DNA of 64,000 bases from CAVRXQ01 sp963849105 (GCA_963849105.1 CAWKGD010000005.1:62001-126000), one strand, 5' to 3'; shown: positions 1 through 9,035, counted from the first letter of the stretch. The notes: generated by a model from the letters alone, not told the origin. Translations and numbers: made by a program.

Positions 1-1
1 C

Positions 2-955
2 TATTGCGCGTGGCGCCTCCGACGCCTGCCGGGAGCGATCGTCGGAGGCGTCGGTTTCATCCTCCCAGGGTTCGTCTCGATAGTGGCGCTCTCGGTGCTC
101 TTCTTCGCCCGACGCCCTCCACTGCTCGTCCGCGGAGCCGCAGCCGGCGCGGGGGGTGTGGTTGCCGCCGTCGCCCTGGCGGCGGCGCTTTCACTTGTCG
201 GCGTGAGCCACCGACGTGCCTCAAACGGTTCCGCCGCGCTCGCTCGCTGGTCGACATACCTCCTCGCAGGCGCGCTTTCCGCCGCGCTCGACGGAGAGTT
301 CTTGGTCGCCGTGCTCGTCGCCTGCGGAGCGCTCGAAGTCGTCGCGCGCCGCGTCATTCCGCGTAGCAGCTCAGCACACGCGTTTGCACCGATTGCGATC
401 GGCGCGACCGTCACTGCGGCCGGCGTCGGCGCGCTCGTCTGGGAAGCCTTCAAGATCGGAGCACTGTCCTATGGAGGCGGGTTCGTGATCATCCCGCTGA
501 TGCAGCACGACGTGGTGCACCTCTACCACTGGATGTCCAACGGGCAATTCCTCGCTGCGGTGGCGCTTGGACAGATCACCCCCGGCCCGGTCGTGCTCAC
601 CGTCGCCGCGGTCGGCTATGCGGCCTCCCGCTACTCCGGCGCGGCGATCGCGACGGTGTGTGCCTTCTCGCCGTCGTTCGCCTTCATCGCCTTCGGTGGT
701 GCCTACTTCGAACGTCTCCGGACGAGTCCGGTAGCGCAGGCGGTGCTCGGAGGCGCTGGTCCGTGCGCGATCGGCGGAATCGCGGGATCGGCGATCCCGC
801 TCGGGCTCGCGATCGTCCACGTCTGGCAGATTTTCGTGCTCGCGGGCGGTGTTCTCTGGCTCGTCATCCTCCGCCGCAACATCGTCGTCGGACTGCTAGC
901 CGGCGCCGCCTTCGGGGTGATCGCGGCCGCCGGTGGGCTCCCTGTTGGCCGTTGA
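2..955 (+). CDS. chrA: Chromate transporter ChrA, C-terminal part (5' truncated)
   Basis: Carboxy-terminal 317 residues of a ChrA (CHR family) chromate/sulfate transporter; the start lies before the window, and the frame is open from base 2. The visible protein begins in the first-half motif GGVGFILPGF and continues through about six further hydrophobic segments. A second CHR repeat carries FKIGALSYGGGFVIIPLMQ and ALGQITPGPV, the duplicated signature of the long-chain ChrA family. Known family members export chromate from the cytoplasm; the physiological substrate here is inferred. The gene stands alone, and the next gene begins 171 bases later with its own ribosome-binding site. Confidence 0.88.
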   Translation, partial: YCAWRLRRLPGAIVGGVGFILPGFVSIVALSVLFFARRPPLLVRGAAAGAGGVVAAVALAAALSLVGVSHRRASNGSAALARWSTYLLAGALSAALDGEFLVAVLVACGALEVVARRVIPRSSSAHAFAPIAIGATVTAAGVGALVWEAFKIGALSYGGGFVIIPLMQHDVVHLYHWMSNGQFLAAVALGQITPGPVVLTVAAVGYAASRYSGAAIATVCAFSPSFAFIAFGGAYFERLRTSPVAQAVLGGAGPCAIGGIAGSAIPLGLAIVHVWQIFVLAGGVLWLVILRRNIVVGLLAGAAFGVIAAAGGLPVGR

Positions 956-1126
956 CCCGGAGTTCTGTCCAGCGGGACGGCGCCCGCGCCCGCTTGGGGA
1001 AAAGCTGACCGCCGACGTCTAAATGTGACGATTTGGTTTCAGTCAGGGGCGGCGAATGAGTAAAGTCTCGCCAACGAAGCCGCCGTACCATTCGGCGCAC
1101 TCCGTGTAACCCAAAGGGGGAGTTCT

Positions 1127-2359
1127 ATGCATCGAAAGTTCATTCGTCTCGGCATGCCCTTCATCGCCGCGGCGCTCGCGCTCGGGATGCTCGCGGGCGT
1201 CGCCTCGGCGTCGAAGTCGCACAGCTCCGAGAAGACGTACACGATCGCCTACGAGGGCCCGCTGTCCGGTGGTGACTCCGCCCTCGGTTTGCTGCAGAAC
1301 AACGCGGTCGAGGTAGCGATCAACTTCGCGAACGAGGGAAAGACCTTCGGCAAACTGCCGTTCAAGCTCGCCTTCAAGGAGGCGGACGACCAGGGGTCTG
1401 GCACGCTCTCGCCCGCTGCGGCGCAGTCGCTGATCACCGACAGCAACGTCGTCGCCGTCGTTGGTCCCGCCTTCTCGGGTGCGACCGCTGCCGCGGAGCC
1501 GTTGTTCTCCGCCGCGCACATGGCGACGGTGAGCCCGTCTGCGACCCGCCCGTCGCTCGCCACGAGCGGCTGGCACAACTTTTTCCGTGTCGTCGCCGAC
1601 GACAACCAGCAGGGGCCGTCCGACGGTGACTACATTGCCAAGGCGCTGAAGGCTAAGTCGGCGTGGGTCCTCAACGACGGAAGCGCGTACGGCGCCGGCC
1701 TTGCCAGCGTCGTCGGTGGTCGCCTGACGACCGACGGTGTCAAGGTCACGACCGACACCGTCCTCGGCACGACCCAGTGCTCCGAGGGCACCGGTGACGT
1801 CTCTGAGTACGCTCCGGAAGCCTCGAAGATCGAGTCTTCGAACCCGAGTGTCGTCTTCTACGGCGGCTACTACTGCGGGTTCGCGCACATGGTCGACGCC
1901 CTCCGTACCGCGGGATTCAAGGGCTACGTCATGTCCGGTGACGGAAGCGAAGACCCGCACTTCATCGTCGATTCGAGCCCGGCTTCCGACGCGAACGGCG
2001 CGTACATGAGCACCGCTGGCGCCGCGCTCGGCACGACGACCCTCGACAAAGAGTTCGGCGCCGCCTTCAAGGCGAAGGCCGGCTTCGCGGTGGGTGAATA
2101 CTCGCCGGAGTCGTTCGACTCGACGAACGTGATCATCGACGCCATGCTCACGCTCTACAAGGCAGGCGGAACGGCGAAGATCACACGTGCGAACATCGTG
2201 ACCGAACTCCACAAGATCAGCTACGTCGGCATCACAAAGACGGTCAAGTTCAAGACAAACGGCAACATCTACGGCGCGACGATCTTCATCTACCAGGTGA
2301 AGTCCGGAAAGATCGTCCAACTCGGCAGCACGAAACACCTGATCGCCAAAGCGTCGTAG
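1127..2359 (+). CDS. livK: Branched-chain/hydrophobic amino-acid ABC transporter, substrate-binding protein
   Basis: A 410-residue periplasmic-binding-protein-fold (Peripl_BP_6/LivK) receptor that captures a hydrophobic amino acid outside the membrane and delivers it to the LivHM permease. The ATG follows a strong AAAGGGGGAG site. Residues 1-29 are a classical signal peptide (basic MHRKFIR, hydrophobic core, cleavage near ASA-S). No lipobox cysteine is visible, which is unusual for a binding protein of a monoderm. The mature part begins with YTIAYEGPLSGGDS and contains VVAVVGPAFSGATAA, both typical of LivK. It is the first gene of a five-gene transporter set and is separated from livH by a very stable hairpin. 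The ligand is not determined by sequence; the downstream kynureninase hints at tryptophan or kynurenine. Confidence 0.92.
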   Translation: MHRKFIRLGMPFIAAALALGMLAGVASASKSHSSEKTYTIAYEGPLSGGDSALGLLQNNAVEVAINFANEGKTFGKLPFKLAFKEADDQGSGTLSPAAAQSLITDSNVVAVVGPAFSGATAAAEPLFSAAHMATVSPSATRPSLATSGWHNFFRVVADDNQQGPSDGDYIAKALKAKSAWVLNDGSAYGAGLASVVGGRLTTDGVKVTTDTVLGTTQCSEGTGDVSEYAPEASKIESSNPSVVFYGGYYCGFAHMVDALRTAGFKGYVMSGDGSEDPHFIVDSSPASDANGAYMSTAGAALGTTTLDKEFGAAFKAKAGFAVGEYSPESFDSTNVIIDAMLTLYKAGGTAKITRANIVTELHKISYVGITKTVKFKTNGNIYGATIFIYQVKSGKIVQLGSTKHLIAKAS

Positions 2360-2384
2360 TAGCTCAGCTTTAGATCACCAGCGC

Positions 2385-2414
2385 GTGGCCAGCTACCTTC
2401 GGGTGGCTGGCCAC
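2385..2414 (+). terminator. Stable UUCG-capped hairpin between livK and livH
   Basis: An inverted repeat of 13 base pairs (one G-U) closes on a C(TTCG)G tetraloop: left arm from 2385 (GTGGCCAGC, then TACC), right arm ending at 2414 (GCTGGCCAC). No T-run follows, so it is unlikely to be a complete intrinsic terminator. Such hairpins after a binding-protein gene typically protect the upstream mRNA or terminate partially, which raises binding protein over permease. That role here is inferred. Confidence 0.7.
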
Positions 2415-2450
2415 GACTCGTGTACGAGGTATTGGGGGGACCCGGCGTAG

Positions 2451-3386
2451 ATGTGCTTCACGGTGAATTTCTGGCCCCTGCTCATCGCGGGGATCGCCAA
2501 CGGCTTCCTCTACGCGCTCATCGCGCTCGGATACACCCTCGTCTATGGCGTCCTGCAACTGATCAACTTCGCTCACAGCGAGGTCTTCATGAGCGGGGGC
2601 TTCGCCGGCTACTTCATTTTGAACGCCGCGATCCCTGCCGGCTCCACGTCCACACCCCATGGGGCGGAATCGGTGGGATTGCTCGCGGCCGCGATCATCG
2701 GGGGCGGGGTCGCCGGTGGCATCGTCGCATTCCTGCTCGAGCGGGTCGCCTACCGGCCACTGCGTCGGCGTCGTGCGCCACGACTCGCGTTCCTCATAAG
2801 TGCGATCGGCGCCTCGTATTTCCTCTACAACTTGGCCGGAAAGGAGTTCGGGCGTTTCCCGATCTCAATGCCGACGGTGTTCACCAACGGGACTGTGTTT
2901 TCGGTCTTCAACGGACAGGTGCAGACCTACTACGTCCTCATCGGCGTCGCCGCACTCGCGATGCTCGTTTTTCTGGACCGCGTCGTCGCGATGACCCGCC
3001 TCGGCCGGGCGATCCGGGCAGTCTCCCAAGACGCCGACACCGCGAGCTTGATGGGTGTCAACATCGACAGCACCATCTCGAAGACCTTCATCCTCGGCGG
3101 GCTGCTAGCCGGGGCCGCTGGGTGTCTTTTCGGCCTCGGCTACGGCGTCGTCTACACGATGGGATTCACTCCGGCTCTGAAGGCATTCACCGCAGCCGTG
3201 TTGGGCGGCATCGGCAACGTGCGCGGCGCCGTGCTCGGTGGGCTCCTCCTCGGCATCGTCGAGAGCCTCGGGATCGCCTGCATCGAGACGTCCTGGCGCG
3301 ACGTCATCTCGTTCGGCATTCTGGTCTTGGTGCTCCTCATCCGCCCGACCGGAATCCTCGGTGAACGTCTCGGGAGGTCAGCATGA
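2451..3386 (+). CDS. livH: Branched-chain amino-acid ABC transporter permease LivH
   Basis: A 311-residue inner-membrane permease of the LivH family, one half of the channel for the LivK-delivered amino acid. The amino end (GIANGFLYALIALGYTLVYGV, then INFAHSEVFMSGG) is the diagnostic LivH signature. About eight hydrophobic segments follow, including the ABC-coupling region AMTRLGRAIRAVSQD around residues 180-195 that docks on the ATPase. The end reads ILVLVLLIRPTGILGERLGR as in homologues. The ATG lies about 11 bases after a GGGGGGA site. Its stop overlaps the livM start by four bases (ATGA), so the two are probably translationally coupled. Confidence 0.95.
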   Translation: MCFTVNFWPLLIAGIANGFLYALIALGYTLVYGVLQLINFAHSEVFMSGGFAGYFILNAAIPAGSTSTPHGAESVGLLAAAIIGGGVAGGIVAFLLERVAYRPLRRRRAPRLAFLISAIGASYFLYNLAGKEFGRFPISMPTVFTNGTVFSVFNGQVQTYYVLIGVAALAMLVFLDRVVAMTRLGRAIRAVSQDADTASLMGVNIDSTISKTFILGGLLAGAAGCLFGLGYGVVYTMGFTPALKAFTAAVLGGIGNVRGAVLGGLLLGIVESLGIACIETSWRDVISFGILVLVLLIRPTGILGERLGRSA

Positions 3387-4726
3387 GCCTCTCTGTCCAA
3401 TCGGCTCGGTCAACGGCGGTGAGGGTCTGGCACAACCCCGAGGCGCGGCGCTTCTTCGCGTTCATCATGGGTTTCCTCGTCCTCGCCGTCGTGACCGGCC
3501 CGTCCGGCAGCATCACGGCGCCCCTGGGCGGGTTCACCGGCTCGCTCGGTCACCCGCGAGTCCTCTTTTTCCTCGCGCTCGGTGTCGGGTTCTGGGGGCT
3601 CAGCCTCGTGAACGCCCGCTATCGCGAGAAGATCCGCGCCGCAAACAACCGAATTCTCGCCGCACCGAAGCGCCTGATGCCCGATTGGCGCGTTCGCGTC
3701 GTTGTATACGCCGTGCTTCTTGCCTTCGCGATCTGGCTCCCACTCGCTGTGAATGCCTACTGGCAGGAAGTCCTCGTCGACCAGATCGGCCTCTACGTGC
3801 TGCTCGCACTCGGTCTCAACGTCGTCGTCGGCTACGCCGGTCTGCTCGACCTCGGCTACGTCGCCTTCTTCGCGATCGGCGCCTATTCGACGGCTTTCTG
3901 GACCGACAAGCTGCCGTTGCACCCACCTTTTGTTCTCAATTCGTTCTGGTCGATCCCTTTCGACATGGCGGCGGCGATACTTGCCGGGGTCCTGCTTGGA
4001 GCACCGACCCTGCGCCTGCGCGGCGACTACCTCGCGATCGTCACGCTCGGCTTCGGTGAGATCATCGAGATCGTCGCGAACAACTTGAACGGTGTGACCG
4101 GTGGGCCCGTCGGTGTTCTCGGTATCCCCCACCCCGACGTCAATCTGTTCGGCATCCACTACACGTGGTCGATCGACGAGATCCCCTACTACTACATACT
4201 TCTCGCTTTCGTCGTCATCGCCGTTGCCGGATACCACTACATCCAGGAATCCCGCGTCGGTCGTGCGTGGGCCGCCATCCGCGAGGACGAGGTGGCGGCG
4301 GAATCGACGGGCGTCAACGTCTTGAAGTACAAGGTGATGGCTTTCGCCATCGGGGCGGCCACGTCGGGCATGGCCGGAATGCTCTTCGCGAGCAAGGTGA
4401 GCTACCTCGAGCCCGCCGATTTCACCGTCCAGTTCTCAATCCTCATTCTCATCCTCGTCATCTTCGGTGGGATGGGATCGATCATCGGCGCCGTCGCTGG
4501 GGCGGCATTCTTGCAGTGGGTTCCCGCGTACGAGCGCGTGCATCCGACATTCGGCTTCCAGATCCAGGACCTGTACATCTACCTCGGCGCGCTGTTGATC
4601 CTGATGATGATCTTCCGGCCACAAGGCATCGTCCCCTCGCACCGGCGACGGCGTGAGCTCGAGCTCGCCGAACACGGCGTCGGTACCGCCGACGCGATGA
4701 GCGCTGGAAAAGGACCGATCACATGA
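3383..4726 (+). CDS. livM: Branched-chain amino-acid ABC transporter permease LivM
   Basis: A 447-residue LivM-type permease, the second half of the membrane channel. The conserved core begins near residue 130 (LYVLLALGLNVVVGYAGLLDLGY), followed by LRLRGDYLAIVTLGFGEI and the coupling helix RVGRAWAAIREDEVAAES, and ends with MMIFRPQGIVPS. The first about 125 residues form an extra amino-terminal region with two or three hydrophobic segments, which many actinobacterial LivM proteins have. The start overlaps livH by ATGA, and the stop overlaps the livG start in the same way, so livHMGF is one coupled unit. Confidence 0.95.
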   Translation: MSLSVQSARSTAVRVWHNPEARRFFAFIMGFLVLAVVTGPSGSITAPLGGFTGSLGHPRVLFFLALGVGFWGLSLVNARYREKIRAANNRILAAPKRLMPDWRVRVVVYAVLLAFAIWLPLAVNAYWQEVLVDQIGLYVLLALGLNVVVGYAGLLDLGYVAFFAIGAYSTAFWTDKLPLHPPFVLNSFWSIPFDMAAAILAGVLLGAPTLRLRGDYLAIVTLGFGEIIEIVANNLNGVTGGPVGVLGIPHPDVNLFGIHYTWSIDEIPYYYILLAFVVIAVAGYHYIQESRVGRAWAAIREDEVAAESTGVNVLKYKVMAFAIGAATSGMAGMLFASKVSYLEPADFTVQFSILILILVIFGGMGSIIGAVAGAAFLQWVPAYERVHPTFGFQIQDLYIYLGALLILMMIFRPQGIVPSHRRRRELELAEHGVGTADAMSAGKGPIT

Positions 4727-5589
4727 CCGACACCGCCACGCACGCTTCGCTCACCGCGAAGGTCGACGGTGACGCGATCATCGACGTCGATAAGGTCACC
4801 TTGCGCTTCGGCGGCGTCACCAGCCTGGCCGACGTCGAGCTCAACCAGCTGCGGGGCGAACTCCTCTCGATCATCGGGCCGAACGGTGCCGGCAAGACCT
4901 CGCTCTTCAACTGCCTGACGGGGGTGTACAGACCGCAGGAGGGGTCCATCACCTTCATCGGCGCCGACCAAAAGAGCCACCAGATCCTCGGTCACAAGCC
5001 GCACACGGTGAACCACTTCGGCATCGCGCGGACGTTCCAGACGAGCCGGCTTTTCAATGCGCTAACGACGTTCGAGAACGTCAAGATCGGCATCGAGTCG
5101 CGCCAGCACACCGGACCGATCGGGGCGATGCTCCGTCTCCCGCGGACGCGACGCGAGGAACGTCAGAGTGACGAGAAGGCGTCCGAACTCCTCGAGTTCG
5201 TCACACTGCGGGACCGGGCGAACGAGCTCGCGAGCGCGCTCCCCTACGGCGCGCGACGCCGGCTCGAGATCGCACGGGCACTCGGGACTGAGCCACAGCT
5301 CCTTTTGCTCGACGAGCCTGCGGCCGGCACGAACCCGGCGGAGAAAGAGGACCTCGCCGAGGTGATCACGAAGGTGAACCGCGAGCTCGGCGTGAGCGTT
5401 CTTCTCATCGAACACGACATGCGCCTAGTCATGTCGGTCGCCCAACGCATCATCGTCTTGAACTTCGGCCGCATCATCGCCTCGGGAACGCCCGCCGACG
5501 TCCAGCACAACCCCGCCGTCATCGAGGCGTACCTCGGCGCGCCAGCAGACGACGAAGCCGGGCCTCCACAAGAAGAGGCAAGCCCGTGA
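4723..5589 (+). CDS. livG: Branched-chain amino-acid ABC transporter ATPase LivG
   Basis: A 288-residue cytoplasmic ATPase powering the LivHM channel. Walker A is GPNGAGKTSL near residue 50. The Q-loop region reads ARTFQTSRLF. The signature is the family-typical degenerate form LPYGARRRLEIARAL, followed by Walker B LLLLDEPAAG and the switch histidine in LLIEHDMRLVM. The LivG hallmark is the segment before the carboxy terminus, VLNFGRIIASGTPADVQ. The last about 15 residues are an acidic tail. The start overlaps livM by ATGA, with AAAGGA about nine bases upstream, and the end overlaps the livF GTG. Confidence 0.95.
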   Translation: MTDTATHASLTAKVDGDAIIDVDKVTLRFGGVTSLADVELNQLRGELLSIIGPNGAGKTSLFNCLTGVYRPQEGSITFIGADQKSHQILGHKPHTVNHFGIARTFQTSRLFNALTTFENVKIGIESRQHTGPIGAMLRLPRTRREERQSDEKASELLEFVTLRDRANELASALPYGARRRLEIARALGTEPQLLLLDEPAAGTNPAEKEDLAEVITKVNRELGVSVLLIEHDMRLVMSVAQRIIVLNFGRIIASGTPADVQHNPAVIEAYLGAPADDEAGPPQEEASP

Positions 5590-6305
5590 ACGGCACCTTG
5601 CTCCGACTCGGAGATGTCGAAGTCCGCTACGGCGCGATCCGCGCCCTGGGTGGCGTGAGTCTCTTCGTCGACCAAGGCGAGATCGTCGCGCTGCTCGGCG
5701 CGAACGGAGCCGGGAAGACGACGACGCTGCGTACGATCTCGGGTCTCAACCGCCCAGCGCGCGGAGAGATCACCTTTGCCGGCGACGCAATCACCCGCAC
5801 TCCGGCCCACGAGATCGTCGCGCTCGGAATCAGCCACGTCCCCGAAGGCCGCCGCATCTTCCCGCAGATGTCGGTGATGGAGAACCTCGAGATGGGCGCC
5901 TATTTGGGGAGGAAGACCTTCAAGGAGGATCTCGAGCGCTCCTTCAGCCTCTTCCCGATCCTCTCCGAGCGGCGCAAGCAGATGGGGGGCACGCTCTCGG
6001 GAGGCGAGCAGCAGATGCTCGCCATCGCCCGCGCGCTGATGAGCCACCCCCGCCTGCTGCTGCTCGACGAGCCCTCTCTCGGACTGGCACCGATGTTCGT
6101 GCAGACGATCTTCCGGATCATCAGCGAGATCCGAGAGACCGGTACGACGATCCTCCTCGTCGAACAGAATGCGGCGCAGGCGCTGGCGCTCGCCGACCGC
6201 GGCTACGTACTCGAAAACGGCGCGATCGTCATGTCCGACGAAGCCTCGACGCTGCTCCGTGACCCGAGGGTGCGCGCCGCGTACCTCGGCGAGGGAGCCG
6301 CGTAA
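5586..6305 (+). CDS. livF: Branched-chain amino-acid ABC transporter ATPase LivF
   Basis: A 239-residue second ATPase of the transporter, which forms a heterodimer with LivG. Walker A GANGAGKTTTL (about residue 38), HVPEGRRIFPQMSVMENLEMG, canonical signature LSGGEQQMLAIARALM, Walker B LLLLDEPSLGLAP and the switch LLVEQN are all intact. The HVPEGRRIFP stretch is specific to LivF. It starts at a GTG overlapping the livG stop (GTGA). Kynureninase begins 40 bases after the stop with no terminator in between, so the transporter and kynU may share a transcript. Confidence 0.95.
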   Translation: MNGTLLRLGDVEVRYGAIRALGGVSLFVDQGEIVALLGANGAGKTTTLRTISGLNRPARGEITFAGDAITRTPAHEIVALGISHVPEGRRIFPQMSVMENLEMGAYLGRKTFKEDLERSFSLFPILSERRKQMGGTLSGGEQQMLAIARALMSHPRLLLLDEPSLGLAPMFVQTIFRIISEIRETGTTILLVEQNAAQALALADRGYVLENGAIVMSDEASTLLRDPRVRAAYLGEGAA

Positions 6306-6345
6306 TCACCGTCCCGACGCGACCGGCCGGCGAGATTCGGCTCCG

Positions 6346-7581
6346 ATGACCGCTCCGACGCGGGCGGAATGCCTCGCCCTCGACACCTCGGACCCGCTTG
6401 CCCGATTCCGTGACGAGTTCTCCCTGCCCGGGGGGCTCGTCTACCTCCTCGGCAATTCGCTCGGCCCCCTCCCCCGGCGGGTGGCCGAGCGCCTCGATCG
6501 CGCCCTTCGCGAGGAATGGGGCGACGGCTTGATCCGCAGCTGGGGGGCGGCGGGTTGGTGGGACCTTCCGGTCACCCTGGGAGCAAAGCTCGCGCCGCTG
6601 ATCGGGGCCGAGCCGACAGAAGTGCTCGTTACCGACTCGACTTCGATCAACACCTTCAAGACCGTCTGCGCCGCGGCGACGTTGCGCCCGGCACGGCACG
6701 CGATCCTCACCAACGCCGAGAACTTCCCGACCGATCTCTACATGGTCGAAGCAGCGGCGAAGGCAACGGGCAATTTCGTCGCGCACCGCGTCGAAGACCT
6801 CGCGAACCTTTCGGCAGCACTCGATGAAAACGTCGCCGTCGTCGAGCTCAGCCACGTCGACTACCGGACATCGCAGCTTTTTCCGATGCGGGAGATCACC
6901 GCGCAGATTCACGCCGCCGGCGCGCTCGTCGTTTGGGATCTCGCCCACAGCGCCGGTGCCGTGGAGGTGGCGCTCGACTCAGCAGGCGCCGACTTCGCCG
7001 TCGGCTGCAGCTACAAGTACCTGAACGGTGGGCCGGGCGCTCCCGCCTACCTTTTCGTCGCCACTCGGCACCAGCACGCCGCGGCGTCGCCGTTGCCCGG
7101 GTGGCACGGGCACGCCCGTCCCTTCGCCTTCGCGCCGGACTACGAGCCCGCCGAAGGGATCCGCCGCTTCGCCTGCGGTTCTCCTCCCGTGCTCTCCTGC
7201 GCGGCGTTGGAAGCAAGCCTCTCGCTGTTCGAAGAGGCCGATCTCGCAGCGCTCTTCGCAAAGGGGCGGTCGCTCTCGACCCTGTTCATCGGTTTGCTGC
7301 GGCCGACGCTTGACGAGACCGCGCTCGAGCTCGCCTCGCCGGCCGAGGCGGCAGAGCGCGGAAGCCACGTCGGGCTGCGCCACCCCGACGCGGCGGCCCT
7401 CGTCGCCGAACTCGAATCGCGGGGCGTGCTCGTCGACTTCCGAGAGCCGGATTTCATCCGGGCGGGGATCGCGCCGCTCTACCTGCGATTCAGCGACATT
7501 TTCGATGCGGCGCAGGCGATTGCCGACGCGTCACGCGCTCTTGGCGCCTCGGTACGGTCCGCAAAGCCGACCTTGCGCTAG
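6346..7581 (+). CDS. kynU: Kynureninase
   Basis: A 411-residue PLP-dependent kynureninase that hydrolyses L-kynurenine to anthranilate and alanine (and 3-hydroxykynurenine to 3-hydroxyanthranilate) in tryptophan breakdown. PLP-binding residues are visible: TDSTSINTFK near residue 100, VWDLAHSAGAVEV carrying the cofactor Asp and His, and the Schiff-base Lys224 in CSYKYLNGGPGAP. The end IRAGIAPLYLRFSD is also typical. The ATG at 6346 gives the usual family length; an upstream extension of the frame overlaps livF and is not credible. No kynA or kynB is in view. It lies 40 bases behind livF and converges on tnaA with only eight bases between stops. Confidence 0.93.
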   Translation: MTAPTRAECLALDTSDPLARFRDEFSLPGGLVYLLGNSLGPLPRRVAERLDRALREEWGDGLIRSWGAAGWWDLPVTLGAKLAPLIGAEPTEVLVTDSTSINTFKTVCAAATLRPARHAILTNAENFPTDLYMVEAAAKATGNFVAHRVEDLANLSAALDENVAVVELSHVDYRTSQLFPMREITAQIHAAGALVVWDLAHSAGAVEVALDSAGADFAVGCSYKYLNGGPGAPAYLFVATRHQHAAASPLPGWHGHARPFAFAPDYEPAEGIRRFACGSPPVLSCAALEASLSLFEEADLAALFAKGRSLSTLFIGLLRPTLDETALELASPAEAAERGSHVGLRHPDAAALVAELESRGVLVDFREPDFIRAGIAPLYLRFSDIFDAAQAIADASRALGASVRSAKPTLR

Positions 7582-7589
7582 GCGCGACC

Positions 7590-9035
7590 TCAGCCGAGGG
7601 GCTCGAAGGCGGCGGTGAAGTGCCGCAGTTGGGCCGGCTCGCTGACGATCCGCAGTCCGCGCAATTCGTGTGATCGTCTCGCGACCTCCTCGCACACCTC
7701 GATCACGTAGTCGACATGGCTTTGGGTGTACGTCCGGCGCGGGATCGCGAGGCGGACGAGATCCATCGCCGCTGGACGTTCCGATCCATCGGGCTGCCGG
7801 CCAAACATCACTGTTCCGATCTCGCAGCTGCGGATGCCGCCGGTCTCGTAGAGCGCGATCGCGAGCGACTGGCCCGGGTACTCGATCGGCGGGATGTGCG
7901 CGAGCAGTGCCCGCGCGTCCAAGTAGACGGCGTGACCGCCGATTGGCAAGACGACCGGGATTCCGGCGTCGTCGAGCGCCTCGCCCAAGTATGCGGTCGA
8001 GCGGATCCGGTAGCGCAGGTAGTCGTGCGAGACGGCCTCCTTCAGGCCTTGCGCGATCGCCTCGAGGTCGCGGCCGGCGAGACCGCCATAGGTCGGGAAA
8101 CCCTCGGTCAGGATCAACATGTTGCGCGCCGCCTCGGCGAGGACGTCGTCGTTGCACGCCAGCCATCCGCCGATATTGCAGAGGGGATCCTTCTTCGCGC
8201 TCATTGTCATGCCGTCGGCGAGCGAAGCGGTCTCCCGAACGATGTCAGCGACCGAGCGCTCCGACTGCCCGGCCTCCCGCTCGCGCACGAACCAGGCGTT
8301 CTCGGCGAATCGACAAGCGTCGAGGAAGAGCGGAATTCCGAACTCGTCGCAGATTCCCCGCACGGCGCGCAGGTTCTCGAGGCTCACCGGCTGGCCGCCG
8401 CCCGAGTTGTTCGTCACCGTCACCATGACGACAGGCACCGAATCTCTGCCGCGCTCCTCGATCAGCGCACGCAGCGCGGCGATGTCGACGTTTCCTTTGA
8501 ACGGGTGGAGGGAGCGAGGATCCCGACCCTCGGGAATCACCAAATCGACCGCCTCGGCCGCGGTGAATTCGACATTTGCGCGGGTCGTGTCGAAGTGGGT
8601 GTTGTTCGGGACGACCTTGCCCGGACCACCGATCACCGAAAAAAGGATCCTCTCCGCCGCCCGTCCCTGGTGGGTCGGAATCACGTGACGAAATGGGAAG
8701 AGCTCGCCCACTGCTGCACGGAAGATCTCCCACGACGGTGAGCCCGCGTAGGACTCGTCGCCGTGTTGAATCGCCGACCATTGGTCGCGGCTCATCGCTC
8801 CCGTCCCGGAGTCCGTGAGGAGGTCGATCATCACCTTGGAAGCGGGCAGGTTGAACAGGTTGTAACCCGCATCGCGGATCGCGCGCTCGCGTTGGCCAGC
8901 AGAGGTCATCTCGATCGGCTCGACGGCGTGGATACGGAATGGCTCGATGACTGTGAGGAAATCTCCCACCTCAGCGCGCACCGGGTCCTCCGGATTACCG
9001 TTTCTCCGTCGCTCCACGCTCACCGAAACGATCAC
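7590..9035 (-). CDS. tnaA: Tryptophanase (tryptophan indole-lyase)
   Basis: A 481-residue PLP-dependent beta-eliminating lyase, predicted to split tryptophan into indole, pyruvate and ammonia. Family motifs: EPFRI near the start, LTDSGTGAMS, GDESYAGSPS, IPTHQGRAAE, ACRFAENAWF and the Schiff-base lysine in MSAKKD (Lys281). The close relative tyrosine phenol-lyase is disfavoured: this protein has FDTT and CEIGT where, from memory, tryptophanase carries FDTT and VEIGS while tyrosine phenol-lyase has FTTT and an Arg (MERG). The start may be the GTG at 9035 (GGAGAG six bases upstream) or an internal GTG about 18 codons later, preceded by GGAGGA, which would better match the E. coli amino terminus. 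Confidence 0.9.
   Translation of the reverse strand: MIVSVSVERRRNGNPEDPVRAEVGDFLTVIEPFRIHAVEPIEMTSAGQRERAIRDAGYNLFNLPASKVMIDLLTDSGTGAMSRDQWSAIQHGDESYAGSPSWEIFRAAVGELFPFRHVIPTHQGRAAERILFSVIGGPGKVVPNNTHFDTTRANVEFTAAEAVDLVIPEGRDPRSLHPFKGNVDIAALRALIEERGRDSVPVVMVTVTNNSGGGQPVSLENLRAVRGICDEFGIPLFLDACRFAENAWFVREREAGQSERSVADIVRETASLADGMTMSAKKDPLCNIGGWLACNDDVLAEAARNMLILTEGFPTYGGLAGRDLEAIAQGLKEAVSHDYLRYRIRSTAYLGEALDDAGIPVVLPIGGHAVYLDARALLAHIPPIEYPGQSLAIALYETGGIRSCEIGTVMFGRQPDGSERPAAMDLVRLAIPRRTYTQSHVDYVIEVCEEVARRSHELRGLRIVSEPAQLRHFTAAFEPLG

Noticed and set aside
1..453. Open frame on the minus strand rich in Ala, Arg and Ser
   Set aside because: It is antisense to the chrA gene, has a low-complexity composition typical of GC-rich shadow frames, and shows no family motif.
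7590..9035. Tyrosine phenol-lyase instead of tryptophanase
   Set aside because: FDTT and CEIGT, the residues recalled as specific to tryptophanase, replace the phenol-lyase FTTT and MERG.
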